The notes beneath the pieces are model-generated. The model saw only the letters and a program-made list of their open reading frames with translations. It did no database searches and had not been told where the DNA came from. From positions 1 to 6,207 of the forward strand of contig CANGIH010000162.1 in assembly GCA_947453875.1 (NCBI GenBank): DNA of 6,207 nucleotides, in the 5' to 3' direction. The stretch is from Planctomycetaceae bacterium (GTDB taxonomy: Bacteria > Planctomycetota > Planctomycetia > Pirellulales > UBA1268). How positions within the stretch are numbered: position 1 is the stretch's first letter; every line of letters begins with the position of its first letter. Both the position numbers and the translations under genes were made by a program. Shown piece by piece: positions 5,182-6,207 of the stretch.

Positions 5182-6207
5182 TCACTCCGTCGTGTCGCGG
5201 ATCCCCGCCTCGGCCGCGGTGCAGAGCCGGTCGAGCTCGTCGAGTGAGATCGCAAGCGGCGGCCAGAGCACGACCACGTCGCCGAGCGGCCGGAGGATCG
5301 CGCCATGCCTGCGGGCCGCGACACTCGCCTTCATCCCCCGCTGCTCCTGCCAGGGGTACGGGCGGCGCGATGTCTTGTCCGCGACGAGGTCGATGCCGGC
5401 GACCAGGCCACGCGTGCGCACCTCGCCGACATGGTCGAGCGTTGCGATCCGCGCGAGATGCTCGCGGAGTCTTTCGATCTTTGCCGGCAGCTTTTCGAGG
5501 ACGGCCTCGTCACGGAAAATGTTGAGCGATTCGAGGCCCACCGCCGCGGCCAGCGGGTTGCCGCCGTAACTGTGGCCGTGGAAGAACGTCCGCCGCTCGG
5601 CGTAGGTGCCGAGGAAGGCGCTCCAGACCTCCTGCGTGGTGAGCGTCGCGGCCATCGGCAGATAGCCGGCGGTGAGCCCCTTGGCGAGGCAGAGGAAATC
5701 GGGCACGACGCCTTCCTGCTCGCAGGCGAACATCGTGCCGGTGCGGCCGAAGCCCACCGCAACCTCGTCGAGGATGAGCAGCACGCCGTGCTTCCGCGTC
5801 AGTTCGCGGACACCGCGCAGATACCCCTCGGGGTGGATCCAGATTCCCGCCGCCGCCTGGAGGACTGGCTCCATCACCATCGCCGCGACCCGTCCTTCAT
5901 GCGCGACGAGCACCCGCTCGAGAAGGGCGAGTGATTCGCCGAGTGACGGTGCCGGTCGGCCGGTCGAGGGGCAGGTGCCCCCCGGGCTCGGCAGTCGGAT
6001 CGGCTCGAAGGTCAGCGGCGCGAAGACGGAGGTAAAGCGGTCGACGCCGCCGACGGCGACCGCGCCGAGGGTGTCGCCGTGGTAGGCCTCGCCGATCGCC
6101 ACGAACTTCGTCCGTCCCTCCCGCGGTGGATCGGCCTGGAGCCAGTACTGGAAAGCGATCTTGAGTGCCGCCTCGATGGCGCTCGACCCATCCCCGCTGA
6201 AAAACAC
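5182..6207 (-). CDS. bioA: BioA-type 8-amino-7-oxononanoate aminotransferase (N-terminus cut off by window edge)
   Basis: This PLP-dependent class III aminotransferase converts 8-amino-7-oxononanoate (KAPA) to 7,8-diaminononanoate in biotin synthesis. The window contains 341 residues to the stop and the frame is still open at the right edge. About 100 residues are missing compared with BioA proteins of roughly 430-450. Counting from the edge, the motifs are GDGSSAIEAALK (5-16, cofactor phosphate region), YHGDT (42-46), MEPVLQAAAGI (112-122), ILDEVAVGFGRTG (145-157, with the aspartate that contacts the PLP ring), CLAKGLTAGYLP (173-184, Schiff-base lysine K176), HGHSYGGNPLA (210-220) and ILRPLG (304-309, substrate-carboxylate arginine R306). 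FACEQEGVVPDFLCLAKGLT and ATLTTQEVW strongly resemble BioA. HGHSYGGNP is closer to my memory of the lysine-using Bacillus-type enzyme than to HGPTFMGNP of E. coli, so the amino donor (SAM or lysine) is unsettled. Another class III aminotransferase is a less likely alternative. Confidence 0.88.
   Translation of the reverse strand: MFFSGDGSSAIEAALKIAFQYWLQADPPREGRTKFVAIGEAYHGDTLGAVAVGGVDRFTSVFAPLTFEPIRLPSPGGTCPSTGRPAPSLGESLALLERVLVAHEGRVAAMVMEPVLQAAAGIWIHPEGYLRGVRELTRKHGVLLILDEVAVGFGRTGTMFACEQEGVVPDFLCLAKGLTAGYLPMAATLTTQEVWSAFLGTYAERRTFFHGHSYGGNPLAAAVGLESLNIFRDEAVLEKLPAKIERLREHLARIATLDHVGEVRTRGLVAGIDLVADKTSRRPYPWQEQRGMKASVAARRHGAILRPLGDVVVLWPPLAISLDELDRLCTAAEAGIRDTTE

Noticed and set aside
5305..5934. 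Open frame of 209 codons on the plus strand opposite bioA
   Set aside because: Antisense to conserved aminotransferase motifs including the PLP lysine; no recognisable domain.

Overview
The window holds part of a bacterial chemotaxis gene cluster followed by a biotin-synthesis gene. The DNA is GC-rich, and both strands are full of spurious overlapping reading frames, as expected at this base composition. The receptor has an N-terminal membrane anchor, a large extracytoplasmic sensor, a PAS domain and a HAMP-like repeat. That layout, and the style of the aminotransferase, resemble proteins I associate with Planctomycetota and some myxobacteria. The taxonomic guess rests on recalled protein style only and is low confidence.

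Layout. On the minus strand, read from right to left, a three-gene set runs cheW (3811 to 3281), a methyl-accepting chemotaxis receptor (3279 to 694) and cheR (641 to the left edge, C-terminus missing). cheW and the receptor gene are one base apart. cheR follows after 52 bases, with a perfect AGGAGG ribosome-binding site and a GTG start. On the plus strand cheB (4055 to 5149) is transcribed divergently from cheW. The 243-base intergenic region between them contains a plausible sigma70-type promoter for the cheW operon, a perfect 7+7 inverted repeat lying across its spacer, and smaller hairpins near both start codons. After cheB comes a 32-base convergent gap and then a 5'-truncated bioA-like aminotransferase on the minus strand, running off the right edge.

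How they work together. The receptor senses a ligand outside the cytoplasmic membrane, and possibly a second cue through its cytoplasmic PAS domain. CheW couples receptors to the CheA kinase. CheR methylates and CheB demethylates or deamidates receptor glutamates/glutamines, giving adaptation. No cheA or cheY is present here, so the kinase and output regulator must be encoded elsewhere or beyond the left edge. bioA looks like an unrelated neighbour.

Novelty. This is mostly a recognisable chemotaxis locus, and I see no mobile element, CRISPR array, RNA gene or unknown multi-gene system. The points most worth a second look are the palindrome-covered divergent promoter, the receptor's domain order and its altered hairpin-tip residues.
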